Of a stretch of 64,000 bases of DNA, positions 55,626-64,000 are shown in pieces. A program made the position numbers and the translations under genes. The DNA comes from an uncultured Blautia sp. GTDB lineage: Bacteria > Bacillota > Clostridia > Lachnospirales > Lachnospiraceae. Every line of letters starts with the position of its first letter. Within the stretch, counting starts at the first letter, position 1. Under the pieces are notes generated by a model. That model made no database searches. It was given only the letters and a program-made list of their open reading frames with translations, and was not told where the DNA came from. The stretch is from positions 1-64,000 of the forward strand of contig CALBGI010000012.1 in the NCBI GenBank assembly GCA_937893675.1, in the 5' to 3' direction.

Positions 55626-56117
55626 TCAGCTTTCATGCAGTATCACACGGCCTTCCCGCAGACTTGCAGGAACATCGATGACTCTCTGGTTGCTGGAACC
55701 GCACCATTTCAGGAGAAGCTCCTTTTTTGCAATCTCAAATTCACCGTCCACACAGACATCCAGGTAGCGGATGATCTCCAGCATCTGGATATCTTCCCAC
55801 AAAGAACCGGTATAGAGCCAGATTGTCTTGTTGGGATATTTTTCTTTGATCTCCTTTGCAAGGGCTGTCACTTCCTCCACATTGGCCGGATGCAGCGGAT
55901 CTCCGCCGGAGAAGGTAATTCCGCTGATATAGGATTTTTCAAGCTCCGCAAAAATCTCAGCGCGCTCCGCCTCCGTAAAAGGCAGCCCGCCGTTGGGGTC
56001 CCAGGTAATGGGATTCTGGCACTCCCTGCAGCCGTGGGAGCATCCAGCCACCCACAGGACTACACGGAGTCCATCCCCGTTCAACATATCGTCTTTTGTT
56101 ATATTATGATATCTCAT
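55626..56117 (-). CDS. nrdG: Anaerobic ribonucleotide reductase activating protein
   Basis: Radical-SAM enzyme that installs the glycyl radical on class III ribonucleotide reductase. The 163-residue protein has the 4Fe-4S motif C26xxxC30xxC33 (AGCSHGCREC), the SAM-binding GGDPLHP and a WLYTG strand. The ATG at 56117 lies two bases after the pnp stop codon. The partner reductase nrdD is not in the window, so this is a split from the usual nrdDG pair. It forms an operon with dut, both serving dNTP supply. Confidence 0.92.
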   Translation of the reverse strand: MRYHNITKDDMLNGDGLRVVLWVAGCSHGCRECQNPITWDPNGGLPFTEAERAEIFAELEKSYISGITFSGGDPLHPANVEEVTALAKEIKEKYPNKTIWLYTGSLWEDIQMLEIIRYLDVCVDGEFEIAKKELLLKWCGSSNQRVIDVPASLREGRVILHES

Positions 56118-56119
56118 AT

Positions 56120-58213
56120 TTATGCTTCTTCCGGAACATCCTTCATGCTGAAGCTGATTCTGCCCATCTTGTCCTTGCCAAGGCAAACTACCTTTACTTT
56201 ATCGCCAAGAGTCAGAACATCCTCCACACGATTGATTCTCTCTTTACAAATCTTGGAAATGTGGACCATTCCCTCTTTTCCAGGTGCAAACTCAATAAAT
56301 GCGCCGAATTCCTTGATGCTGACAACTTTGCCGGTAAAAATCTGGCCTTCTTCAAAGTCTGTTGCAATGATTTCCACCATTCTCTTTGCCTCATCCATAG
56401 ACTTCTGATCCACGCCGCAGATAGAAACAGCACCCTCGTCTGTAATGTCGATCTTGACACCGGTGCGCTCAATAATGGTGTTGATGGTCTTGCCTCTCTG
56501 TCCTACCACATCGCCGATCTTCTGGGGATCGATCTGGATCTGGATGATCTTCGGTGCATATTTTCCAACAGAGGCACGGGGTCTGTCGATACATTTCTCC
56601 ATAACCTCTGTAAGGATATACTCTCTCGCCTCTTTTGTGCGGCGGATCGCTTCCTCCACGATCGGTCTGGTAAGTCCGTGGATCTTGATATCCATCTGGA
56701 TCGCAGTGATTCCATCATGCGTTCCTGCAACCTTGAAGTCCATATCTCCGAAGAAGTCCTCCAGACCCTGAATGTCTGTCAGGACAATGTAATCCTCATC
56801 TGTCTCGCCTGTCACCAGACCGCAGGAGATGCCTGCAACCGGTTTTTTGATGGGAACGCCGGCAGCCATGAGGGACATTGTGGATGCGCAGATACTTGCC
56901 TGGGAAGTAGAGCCGTTGGACTCAAAGGTCTCGGAAACCGTACGGATCGCATAGGGGAATTCTTCTTCTGAAGGAAGTACCGGCACAAGCGCACGTTCTG
57001 CCAGCGCACCATGACCGATCTCACGGCGTCCCGGTCCTCTGGAAGGCTTTGTCTCACCCACAGAATAGGACGGGAAGTTATAGTGGTGCATATATCTCTT
57101 GGTGGTCTCGAACTCATCCAGTCCGTCCAGTCTCTGTGCCTCAGCCAGCGGCGCAAGCGTAGTGATGGTGCAGATCTGTGTCTGTCCGCGGGTAAACATA
57201 GCCGAACCGTGTACGCGGGGAATAATATCCGTCTCCGCAGCCAGCGGACGGATCTGTGTGATCTGACGGCCGTCCGGACGCTTGTGATCTTTGAGGATCA
57301 TTTTGCGGACTGTTTTTTTCTGATACTGGTATACTGCCTCTCCCAGAACAGACAGCCATTCCTCGTTTTCAGCAAACGCCTCTTTGAGCTTCTCGGTGAT
57401 CTGACGGATGTTTTCCTCTCTCACCTGCTTGTCGTCCGTGAATACAGCAACCTCCATCTCTGCCGGCGGCACAATTTCTTTGATCGCCGCAAACAGCTCT
57501 TCCGGAACCGCGCAGGAAGCATAGGAATGCTTCGGTTTGCCGCAGTCGGCAACAATGCCGTCAATAAAACGGATAATCTCCTGGTTGATATCATGCGCCT
57601 TGTAGATCGCCTCAATCATCTTGTCCTCAGGAATCTCGTTTGCACCTGCCTCGATCATGATCACTTTTTCTCTTGTGGAAGAAACGGTAAGCTGAAGGTC
57701 AGAAATGGATTTCTGCTCCAGGGAAGGATTGATGACAAATTCTCCGTCGATCATACCCACCTGTGTGGTTGCACAGGGACCGTCAAAAGGAATGTCAGAA
57801 ATGCAGGTAGCGATTGCGGAACCAAGCATTGCCGGAATCTCCGGATTGCACTCCGGATCCACAGAGAGAACCAGGTTCACCAATGTCACATCGTTGCGGT
57901 AATCCTTCGGGAAAAGGGGACGCATGGGTCTGTCAATGACACGGGAAATCAGGGTTGCGTGCTCGCTTGCCTTTCCCTCACGTTTGTTGAATCCGCCGGG
58001 GATCTTGCCCACTGCGTACATTTTTTCTTCGTAATCAACACTTAAAGGGAAGAAATCAATTCCCTCTCTGGGTTCTTTGGAAGCTGTGGCGGTGGACAGT
58101 ACGGTGGTATCGCCGTAGTGCATCAGGGCAGCGCCGTTGGCCTGCTTGGCAACACGTCCAATATCAACGGTCAGAGTTCTTCCCGCCAATTCCATGGAAT
58201 AACTTTTGTACAT
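56120..58213 (-). CDS. pnp: Polyribonucleotide nucleotidyltransferase (PNPase)
   Basis: Phosphorolytic 3'-5' exoribonuclease and polymerase, 697 residues, acting in mRNA decay as a trimer. Two RNase PH domains flank an all-helical segment; the second one contains RGQTQICTIT and DFFGDMDFKVAGT. KH (IIGVVGQRGKTIN-like, seen as GDVVGQRGKTINTI) and S1 (FTGKVVSIKEFGAFIEF) domains follow at the C-terminus. All are intact. It follows rpsO with a hairpin between, the conserved rpsO-pnp arrangement, and runs into nrdG. Confidence 0.97.
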   Translation of the reverse strand: MYKSYSMELAGRTLTVDIGRVAKQANGAALMHYGDTTVLSTATASKEPREGIDFFPLSVDYEEKMYAVGKIPGGFNKREGKASEHATLISRVIDRPMRPLFPKDYRNDVTLVNLVLSVDPECNPEIPAMLGSAIATCISDIPFDGPCATTQVGMIDGEFVINPSLEQKSISDLQLTVSSTREKVIMIEAGANEIPEDKMIEAIYKAHDINQEIIRFIDGIVADCGKPKHSYASCAVPEELFAAIKEIVPPAEMEVAVFTDDKQVREENIRQITEKLKEAFAENEEWLSVLGEAVYQYQKKTVRKMILKDHKRPDGRQITQIRPLAAETDIIPRVHGSAMFTRGQTQICTITTLAPLAEAQRLDGLDEFETTKRYMHHYNFPSYSVGETKPSRGPGRREIGHGALAERALVPVLPSEEEFPYAIRTVSETFESNGSTSQASICASTMSLMAAGVPIKKPVAGISCGLVTGETDEDYIVLTDIQGLEDFFGDMDFKVAGTHDGITAIQMDIKIHGLTRPIVEEAIRRTKEAREYILTEVMEKCIDRPRASVGKYAPKIIQIQIDPQKIGDVVGQRGKTINTIIERTGVKIDITDEGAVSICGVDQKSMDEAKRMVEIIATDFEEGQIFTGKVVSIKEFGAFIEFAPGKEGMVHISKICKERINRVEDVLTLGDKVKVVCLGKDKMGRISFSMKDVPEEA

Positions 58214-58289
58214 GTTTTGTTCTCCTTTTACATCTGTTTCAACAATAAAATAGAATCCCTTGATTTTAATTTCCTGTTACATGAAAATC

Positions 58290-58311
58290 GGGGCGGATGG
58301 AAATCCGCCCC
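58290..58311 (-). other. Hairpin between rpsO and pnp
   Basis: GGGGCGGA (58290-58297) and TCCGCCCC (58304-58311) make a strong 8-bp stem 14 bases after the rpsO stop, followed on the minus strand by GATTTTCAT. It resembles a leaky terminator or the RNase III processing site known between rpsO and pnp in other bacteria. Confidence 0.65.
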
Positions 58312-58324
58312 TTCCGCAAACCAA

Positions 58325-58591
58325 TTATTTTCTTAAGCCTAATTTTTCAATCAGTGTACGGTATCTTTCGATGTCAGTTTTCTTCAGGTAAGCAAGAAGT
58401 CCACGTCTCTGACCAACCATTTTCAGCAGACCGCGTCTGGAATGATGGTCTTTGTGATGTGTCTTCAGATGCTCGGTAAGCTCCTGGATTCTTGCGGTAA
58501 GAACTGCAATCTGTACTTCCGGTGAACCAGTATCACCTTCGCATCTTGCATACTCTTTCATAATTGCTGTCTTTTTTTCTTTAGAAATCAT
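58325..58591 (-). CDS. rpsO: 30S ribosomal protein S15
   Basis: Primary rRNA-binding protein of the small subunit platform, 88 residues, full length. The conserved EVQIAVLTARIQELTEHLKTHHKDHHSRRGLL core is present. The AAGGAGGAAAC ribosome site is strong. It has its own promoter and a structured leader, and is followed by pnp. Confidence 0.97.
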   Translation of the reverse strand: MISKEKKTAIMKEYARCEGDTGSPEVQIAVLTARIQELTEHLKTHHKDHHSRRGLLKMVGQRRGLLAYLKKTDIERYRTLIEKLGLRK

Positions 58592-58625
58592 TTGGTGTTT
58601 CCTCCTTAAATTTGTCTAATCGCCG

Positions 58626-58665
58626 CTTATTAAGAGATGGTCGGAGACTCCTGTCTCTGAATAAG
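58626..58665 (-). promoter_or_regulatory. Structured rpsO leader, candidate S15 autoregulatory site
   Basis: In the rpsO transcript CTTATT (minus strand, 58660-58665) pairs with AATAAG (58626-58631), enclosing CAGAGA/TCTCTT and an inner GAGAC-GTCTC hairpin. S15 is known to repress its own translation through leader structures of several types; this one is a candidate by position and fold only. Confidence 0.5.
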
Positions 58666-58685
58666 GGCTTAAATTCACCTTGAAT

Positions 58686-58714
58686 AGTATAGCATAAAGC
58701 ATTCCCGCTGTAAA
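58686..58714 (-). promoter_or_regulatory. Promoter of rpsO
   Basis: On the minus strand TTTACA (58709-58714), a 17-base spacer, and TATACT (58686-58691), giving a leader of roughly 90 bases that includes the hairpin region. Confidence 0.85.
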
Positions 58715-58759
58715 CAACTTTTTCTTTTTAAAAGATATTTATAAAAATGAAAGAAAAAC

Positions 58760-58966
58760 GTGAGGGGGACCATCTCGGAGTTGCGAAGCCCGAAGGTCCC
58801 CCTCACACTCCCCCTTTTGGGCACCGCTTAAAAACAAAAGAATAAGTGCCCCGAGGGTGGCAGGGGGTACTTAAAAATAAGCAAACAAATTTCCGGGGTT
58901 TTAGCGGCGGCCAACAGGGGAGCGCGAGGGGAGTGCGGCCTTCGCAACTTCGAGCTCTCCCCTCGC
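58760..58966. repeat. Pair of inverted palindromic repeats (REP-like)
   Basis: This fills most of the 400-base gap between rpsO and the Na/Pi symporter. The first palindrome (58760-58806) has a perfect 12-bp stem GTGAGGGGGACC; the second (58924-58966) has a perfect 10-bp stem GCGAGGGGAG and is the reverse-complement relative of the first, sharing the loop motif AGTTGCGAAG. Between them lie GGGCACCGCTTA and TAAGTGCCC arms and an AT-rich stretch. There is no credible open frame. The layout resembles bacterial REP/BIME elements. Confidence 0.75.
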
Positions 58967-58991
58967 AAATAATTTATAAGAAATGTTCCGG

Positions 58992-60653
58992 TCAGTGTCC
59001 CATAGCCTGCGCCCGCTGCTCTTTCTGCTGTTCCACCGGATCCTCGTCCAAAAGAGAAAACGCAATGTTGGTGGCATGGTCGGAAACTCTCTCAAGTCCT
59101 GAGATAATATCCGAAAACATCATGCCCGCACTGGCCGTACATACTCCCTGGGTCAGACGCTGCACATGGGATTCCTGGAGCGCACGCTCCATCTCGTCCA
59201 CACTGTCCTCAAGCTCCAGGATTTCCTGCATATGTTCCTGATTGTTTGTAGAAAACATGTCCAACGCATAGGTGGTGATTTTGATGACCCGATCCAACAT
59301 TTCGCTGAGCTCTCTCTTCGCCTGGTCGCTGAAGTTCACCTGCCGCTCTATGCGGGATTTTGCCGCATCTGCAATATTCTCCGCATGGTCGCCGATGCGC
59401 TCAATATCATTTACCACATGAAACAGACTTCCGATGCTTCTGGCGTCATCTGCCGGAAGCCTGGTCTGATTGATCTTCACCAGATAGTTGGTGATCTCAT
59501 GATTCAGATAATCAATGCTTTTTTCTGTCTCGTACACTTTCGCGATTTCTTTTTCCTCCAGGGTAATGAGACAGTTCATGGCCCGTTCCAGATTCGTGAT
59601 CGCCAGCTGTCCCATGCGTTCCATCTCTCTGGTCGCATCAAAAACTGCTGTAGTGGGAGAAAACACGGATTTTTCTCCAATAAACTGGAGCTGGCAGCCG
59701 TCTTCTTTTTTCTCCTCCGTTTTCACAAAGAAGCCTGTGAGCTTTACGATCTGCTTGGTAAACGGCACAAGAAGAATTACTTCCGTCAGCTTGATGAGCG
59801 TATGCGCGTTTGCCACCTGACGTCCCGGATTACCGCCGGAGATTGCCCCGATAAACGCGGTGATGGGCTCCAGTGCAACGGTAAGCATCAGATAAATGAC
59901 AGCGGTTCCGATAATGTTAAAGAACAAATGGATCAGCGCCGCACGTTTCGCAACCGGCTTTGCGCTCAGCGCTGCCAGAAGCGCGGATACACAGGAGCCG
60001 ATATTGCAGCCCATGATAATGAAAAAGCAGATCCGGATATCCAGAAGCCCCTGATTGGCCAGAAGGAGTACAATACCCACGGTGGCAGAAGAGCTCTGAA
60101 GCACGGTTGTCACAGCAATTCCGACCAGCAGCGCCAGGAAATGGCTCGTCAAAGATCCCATGATTTCCACAACCTCAGGAGATTCCTTCAAGACCGACAT
60201 GGATGAGCTCATGGTAGACAGCCCCATAAAAAGAATACCGAATCCAAGAACCACCTCCCCGATCCGCTGCACCTTTACCTTTTTGGAGAACATCAGCATC
60301 ACTACGCCAATCATGATAAAGGCCGGCGCAAGAGCAGAAAGGTTAAAGGAAATCAGCTGTGAGGTCACAGTGGTACCTATGTTTGCACCCATGATCACGC
60401 CGGCAGCCTGATACAGGTTCATAAGACCCGAATTCACAAAGCTTACCACCATAACCGTGGAGGCACTGGACGACTGGATAATTGCCGTAAAAAATGTTCC
60501 AACCAGGATTCCGCGGATCGGCGTCTTGGTAAAAAACTCAAGAACGCTGCGCATCTTTGCCCCGGCTGCTTTTTCCAGGCCATCGCTCATCTGCTTCATA
60601 CCAAACAGAAAGAGACCCAGCCCTCCCATTAAACCAAGGATAATTTCTATCAT
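58992..60653 (-). CDS. Na+/phosphate cotransporter with PhoU-like domain
   Basis: A 553-residue protein of the NptA/PNaS family. Residues 1-310 hold the two inverted repeats of membrane helices; the paired QSSSA motifs (TAIIQSSSASTVMVV and TVLQSSSATVGIV) are the substrate-binding signature. Residues 340-550 are a cytoplasmic PhoU-like helical domain (INLVNDIERIGDHAENIAD-type repeats, twice). It imports or exports inorganic phosphate with sodium. It is 28 bases downstream of ribF. Length and motifs are normal. Confidence 0.93.
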   Translation of the reverse strand: MIEIILGLMGGLGLFLFGMKQMSDGLEKAAGAKMRSVLEFFTKTPIRGILVGTFFTAIIQSSSASTVMVVSFVNSGLMNLYQAAGVIMGANIGTTVTSQLISFNLSALAPAFIMIGVVMLMFSKKVKVQRIGEVVLGFGILFMGLSTMSSSMSVLKESPEVVEIMGSLTSHFLALLVGIAVTTVLQSSSATVGIVLLLANQGLLDIRICFFIIMGCNIGSCVSALLAALSAKPVAKRAALIHLFFNIIGTAVIYLMLTVALEPITAFIGAISGGNPGRQVANAHTLIKLTEVILLVPFTKQIVKLTGFFVKTEEKKEDGCQLQFIGEKSVFSPTTAVFDATREMERMGQLAITNLERAMNCLITLEEKEIAKVYETEKSIDYLNHEITNYLVKINQTRLPADDARSIGSLFHVVNDIERIGDHAENIADAAKSRIERQVNFSDQAKRELSEMLDRVIKITTYALDMFSTNNQEHMQEILELEDSVDEMERALQESHVQRLTQGVCTASAGMMFSDIISGLERVSDHATNIAFSLLDEDPVEQQKEQRAQAMGH

Positions 60654-60681
60654 TCTCTGTTATCTCCCTTGTATTTCGTTG

Positions 60682-61587
60682 TTATTTGTCCACGGTGTTC
60701 CTTTCAAAATAGGCGCGCCCCTCCTGCACATCCGAAAAAAGCTGCGTGCGCAGAGCTTCCATAGACGGAAACTTCTTTTCCGGACGAAGAAAGCGCAAAA
60801 ACTCTACTCGGCAGAATTCTCCGTAGAGATCCTCGCTGCAGTCAAACAGGTAGCTTTCCACCCCCAGAAATTTTTCGCCTACCGTAGGCTTGTACCCGAT
60901 ATTGGTAATCCCTCTGTAGCTTCTCCCTTCAAAATGAGAAACCGTCACATACACGCCGTTTGGCGGCATCAGCTTTTCCTCGGGAGGAATCAGATTTGTG
61001 GTGGGAAGAAGGTGCTTATGCCCAAGCCCTCTTCCATGCTGCACCACGCCTTCCACAACAAAATATTCCCCCGCCAGGTCTCTGTATTTTGAGAGGTTCC
61101 CAAGCCTCAGCGCTTCCCTCATATAGGTGCTGCTGATTTTTCGGCGCCCGTCCATTTCTCTGGAAAGAATTTCTACTTCAAAGCCGTATTTCTGTCCAAG
61201 TTCCAGGAGAAGGCCGGGATCCCCCCGACGCTCGTAGCCAAAGCGAAAATCTTCGCCCACTGCCACATAGGCGGCGTCCAGATCTCCGGCCAGGATCTCC
61301 TGCACAAACCGCTCTGCCTTCATGTGCCGGATGCGCTCATTCAAGGGGCATTCCAGAACCACATCCACACCCAGCTTTCCAAGAAGACGCAGCCGCTCCT
61401 CCTGAGAAAGCAGCGAGGTGTTCTTTGCGGTAAAAGCAACCAGGACAGCCTGACGCCCCGCCTGTTTCTGCGCTGTGATCTTTTCCACCAGCTTTCGATG
61501 TCCCCGATGAAGCCCGTCAAATTTTCCCAGAGTGACCGCGCTGTTATGCAGTCTGGGAAAATCCTGTTCAATTTTCAGATATTCCAT
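60682..61587 (-). CDS. ribF: Bifunctional riboflavin kinase/FAD synthetase
   Basis: Makes FMN from riboflavin and FAD from FMN. The 301-residue protein has the N-terminal adenylyltransferase domain (LGKFDGLHRGHRKL, residues 22-35, and ISSTYMREAL) and the C-terminal kinase domain with PTTNL and NGVYV. The usual GFPTANL reads GHKHLLPTTNL, a three-residue variant with the catalytic threonine and asparagine kept. It lies 8 bases after truB, as in most Firmicutes. Confidence 0.95.
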   Translation of the reverse strand: MEYLKIEQDFPRLHNSAVTLGKFDGLHRGHRKLVEKITAQKQAGRQAVLVAFTAKNTSLLSQEERLRLLGKLGVDVVLECPLNERIRHMKAERFVQEILAGDLDAAYVAVGEDFRFGYERRGDPGLLLELGQKYGFEVEILSREMDGRRKISSTYMREALRLGNLSKYRDLAGEYFVVEGVVQHGRGLGHKHLLPTTNLIPPEEKLMPPNGVYVTVSHFEGRSYRGITNIGYKPTVGEKFLGVESYLFDCSEDLYGEFCRVEFLRFLRPEKKFPSMEALRTQLFSDVQEGRAYFERNTVDK

Positions 61588-61595
61588 GCTGCCTC

Positions 61596-62477
61596 CTAGA
61601 ACATTTTCACGGGACAGTACATCCCTCTTCTTTCCTCAAAACGGTACAGCCCTACCAGCTCCCCTGTGTCCCTGCACATGCGGACAGGACCATTTTTCTC
61701 TTCTCCCTCTACGAGAGCGGGTGCCAGAGGATTGCCGTTTAAAAGAAGGCGCGTCCCCTCCTGCGAAGTGCAAAGCGCCGGGTAGTCTGAAAGCACCTGT
61801 GATATGGAAAGCACCTTCTGTTCAATGGTCCCGTCCTTCACGAAGCTTTCCACCTCTGCCAGAGTATAGCTGTCTGCCAGGGTGAATTTCCCGCTCGCGG
61901 TGCGCATAAGCGCTTCCATCGCGCCGCCGCACCCCAGCTTCTGTCCAATGTCATGGCACAGCGTGCGGATATAGGTCCCTTTGCTGCAGGTGACAGAAAG
62001 TGTCACCAGAGGAAGGTTCACGGACTCCACATGGATCTCATAAAATTCTACCGGCCTTGGTTCACGCTTCACCACCTTGCCCTCGCGAGCCAGCTCATAG
62101 AGCTTCTTTCCGTTGACTTTGAGTGCGGAATACATGGGAGGCACCTGAAGCTGGCGTCCCAGAAAGCCCTGGCAGACCGCCCGCACTTCTTTTTCCGTGA
62201 CAGAAACCTGTTTCTCCGAGAGGATCCTTCCCGTCATATCCTGGGTATCGGTCTCCGTCCCAAGGCGGAGCACTGCCCGGTAGGTTTTTTTCTTTTCTGT
62301 GAGAAGCTCTACCAGACGGGTACCCTTGCCCAGAGCCACAGGAAGAACTCCCTGCGCCTGGGGGTCCAGCGTTCCGGTGTGGCCGATTTTCTTCATGTGA
62401 AGAATGCCCCGGAGCTTCGCCACCACATCATGAGAGGTATAATCCTTTTCTTTATTTATGATAAGAATTCCGTCCAT
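61596..62477 (-). CDS. truB: tRNA pseudouridine-55 synthase
   Basis: Forms the universal pseudouridine 55 in the tRNA T loop. The 293-residue protein has catalytic Asp38 in HTGTLDPQAQGVL, the KTYRAVLRLGTETDT segment and a C-terminal PUA-like domain. The stop is TAG, which shows that UAG is a working stop codon in this genome. It is 4 bases after nrnA. Confidence 0.96.
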   Translation of the reverse strand: MDGILIINKEKDYTSHDVVAKLRGILHMKKIGHTGTLDPQAQGVLPVALGKGTRLVELLTEKKKTYRAVLRLGTETDTQDMTGRILSEKQVSVTEKEVRAVCQGFLGRQLQVPPMYSALKVNGKKLYELAREGKVVKREPRPVEFYEIHVESVNLPLVTLSVTCSKGTYIRTLCHDIGQKLGCGGAMEALMRTASGKFTLADSYTLAEVESFVKDGTIEQKVLSISQVLSDYPALCTSQEGTRLLLNGNPLAPALVEGEEKNGPVRMCRDTGELVGLYRFEERRGMYCPVKMF

Positions 62478-62481
62478 AATC

Positions 62482-63441
62482 CTACACTTCCGCTGTAAGC
62501 TGTTTTTCTGTCTGGGCAGTAATATTGTTGATCACATCATAGACCGTTCCGCTGATATCGCAGCCGGCCGCCCGCATATGTCCGCCGCCGCCAAAGAACT
62601 GCGCCACCTGGCTCACATCCACTTTGCCGTTGGAACGCAGGGATACCTTAAACACCTGAGGGGAAATCTCATAAACAAAGATCGCCACTTCCACGCCGGC
62701 GGTCAGACGAAGCTGGCTGACAATGCCTTCCAAGTCCTTCCCTTCGACACCGTAAAAATCCATATCCTTCTTTTTGAGATAACCAACAATGCATTTTCCG
62801 TCCTGAAGCAGAATGCTCTCCGCAAGCACCCGGCCCATCACCTGATTCTGCAGATATGTTTTCTGGTAAAAAGACTCATCAATGATCTTGCTGAACGGGA
62901 AGCCTGTTTTCATCAGCTCTCCCGCAATGCGCATGGTCTCCGGCGTTGTAGAGGAATACTGGAAAACGCCGGTGTCGTGAGCCATGCCCGTGTAGATCGA
63001 CTGGGCAATTTCCCGCGTGATCTTTTCCGGAGCAAGAAGGCTGTAGAGCACCTCGCAGGCAGAGCTTATCTCCCCGCGGATGTGGTTGATCTGCGCAAAC
63101 CCCGGATTGCTCACATGATGGTCGATGCACACGGTTCTTTTTGCTGTGTCAAAATATTCCTCCGCCACTGCCATGCGGTCCTTCGCACTGACATCGCAGG
63201 TAACAAAAAGGTCGTATGTCCGAGGGCCGTCCGTCTGTGTTTTCACATCTTTTATACCTTCGATATAATGAAAAACCGTTCTGGGCTGTTCCAGATAGAC
63301 GTCCACATGAATCTGCGGATAGTTTGTCTTGATATAAAGATATAATGCCATGCAGGACCCTACACAGTCCCCATCCGGGCGTATGTGACCCGCAATTCCC
63401 ATGGTCTTTACTCCACCCAGCACCTCTTCCACATTTTTCAT
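62482..63441 (-). CDS. nrnA: DHH-family nanoRNase/pAp phosphatase
   Basis: A 319-residue DHH/DHHA1 phosphoesterase that degrades 2-5 nt RNAs and pAp. The metal motifs are RPDGDCVGS (near residue 22), CDVSAKDR, the DHH triad in IDHHVSNPGF and the DHHA1-domain GGGGHMRAAGC. It sits between rbfA and truB, the standard position of the nrnA-like gene in Firmicutes. Nothing is unusual. Confidence 0.93.
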   Translation of the reverse strand: MKNVEEVLGGVKTMGIAGHIRPDGDCVGSCMALYLYIKTNYPQIHVDVYLEQPRTVFHYIEGIKDVKTQTDGPRTYDLFVTCDVSAKDRMAVAEEYFDTAKRTVCIDHHVSNPGFAQINHIRGEISSACEVLYSLLAPEKITREIAQSIYTGMAHDTGVFQYSSTTPETMRIAGELMKTGFPFSKIIDESFYQKTYLQNQVMGRVLAESILLQDGKCIVGYLKKKDMDFYGVEGKDLEGIVSQLRLTAGVEVAIFVYEISPQVFKVSLRSNGKVDVSQVAQFFGGGGHMRAAGCDISGTVYDVINNITAQTEKQLTAEV

Positions 63442-63454
63442 ATTTTTCCCTCTC

Positions 63455-63835
63455 TTATTCCTCTGACTGGGAACCTCCGCCGTCTTTTGCCGTCACATCA
63501 TCAATGAGGCGGGACATATTTACGCCGTATTCAATGGATTCATCCAGGATAAACCGGATTTCCGGCGTATTGCGAAGGTTCATGGTCCTGGCAAGCTGGC
63601 GGCGGATATAGCCCTCGCCGCTTGTCAGTCCTTTGATGGTGTTTTGTTTTGCCTGGGAATCACCCAGAACGCTGATATACGCCTTGCAGGTTTTTAAATC
63701 CGGAGCCACCTCCACAGCCGTGACAGAGGTCATGGGGTGGATGCGCGGATCCTTGATCTCATTGCGGATGATCTGGCTCAGTTCTTTCTGAACCTCGCCG
63801 TTGATCCGCGTATTTTTGATACTGTTTTTTCGCAT
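63455..63835 (-). CDS. rbfA: Ribosome-binding factor A
   Basis: A 126-residue 30S maturation factor with the KH-like fold: RINGEVQKELSQIIRNEIKDPRI at the N-terminus and a strand-helix segment AYISVLGDS in the middle, then FILDESIEYGVNMSRLID. The AGGAG site overlaps the end of infB, 10 bases away, and the gene belongs to the infB-rbfA-nrnA-truB-ribF run. Confidence 0.95.
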   Translation of the reverse strand: MRKNSIKNTRINGEVQKELSQIIRNEIKDPRIHPMTSVTAVEVAPDLKTCKAYISVLGDSQAKQNTIKGLTSGEGYIRRQLARTMNLRNTPEIRFILDESIEYGVNMSRLIDDVTAKDGGGSQSEE

Positions 63836-63845
63836 TCAACTTCTC

Positions 63846-64000
63846 CTATCTTGGCACTTCCACCATGATATACGCCTCAACAAGGTCTTCTTCTTTCACA
63901 TCGTTGAAGCCATCGAACACAAGACCGCACTCATATCCGGCCTTGACTTCCTTCACATCATCCTTAAATCTCTTAAGGGATGCAAGCGCGCCTTCAAAAA
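63846..64000 (-). CDS. infB: Translation initiation factor IF-2, C-terminal end (partial)
   Basis: The last 50 codons of infB run off the window edge. Residues LKRFKDDVKEVKAGYECGL and DLVEAYIMVEVPR are the conserved C-terminal domain that binds initiator tRNA. The stop is TAG at 63846-63848, another real UAG stop in a core gene. It is immediately upstream of rbfA. Confidence 0.95.
   Translation of the reverse strand, partial: FEGALASLKRFKDDVKEVKAGYECGLVFDGFNDVKEEDLVEAYIMVEVPR

Overview
The window reads as a chromosomal segment of a gut-type Clostridia, most likely Lachnospiraceae. The evidence is the gene order infB-rbfA-nrnA-truB-ribF followed by rpsO-pnp, PPi-linked glycolysis (ppdK next to a PPi-type phosphofructokinase), single-chain glycyl-tRNA synthetase, clear AGGAGG ribosome sites and sigma-A promoters with 17-base spacers. 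The genus cannot be told from sequence reading alone.

Layout. 1-4.9 kb: an AT-richer accessory edge with an acetyltransferase, a cysteine-rich DUF5714 protein, a TraX-OmpR-kinase operon and a frameshifted small membrane-anchored gene. 4.9-11.7 kb: M20 amidohydrolase, potABCD polyamine transporter and ptsI in one run, behind a tRNA-Thr gene. 12-16 kb: a degenerate branching-enzyme homologue, a PfkB sugar kinase and a CmpB-type membrane protein. 16-21 kb: a heterodimeric ABC exporter and an acetyltransferase, divergent from a MerR regulator with a textbook 19-base-spacer operator; one exporter half carries two frameshifts. 21-27 kb: ppdK, pfk and glyS, with a 182-base palindromic element between the first two.

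27.2-41.8 kb is the most interesting region. A tight seven-gene operon joins an NRPS (condensation, adenylation, thiolation and terminal reductase domains) to a second adenylation-thiolation-acyltransferase protein, an APH-type kinase, a MATE pump fused to an anti-sigma-type ATPase domain, and a full partner-switching set: STAS antagonist, PP2C phosphatase and RsbW-like kinase. An AgrA/AgrC-like two-component system is divergent from it and holds three exact-period 20-base repeats. Three of the seven genes are broken: an in-frame amber codon in the NRPS, an in-frame amber codon in the pump fusion and a one-base frameshift in the second adenylation protein. The signalling genes and the kinase are intact. 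The locus therefore looks like a recently disabled natural-product system.

41.8-64 kb is mostly core: recO, era, an M16C protease, glf, putP, a GlgX-like protein that lost its catalytic residues, exoA, a cation/proton antiporter, dut, nrdG, pnp, rpsO, a Na/Pi symporter, ribF, truB, nrnA, rbfA and the 3' end of infB. No core gene shows a frameshift or premature stop, while six such lesions fall in accessory genes; this argues for real decay rather than uniformly poor sequence, although homopolymer errors cannot be excluded for the frameshifts.
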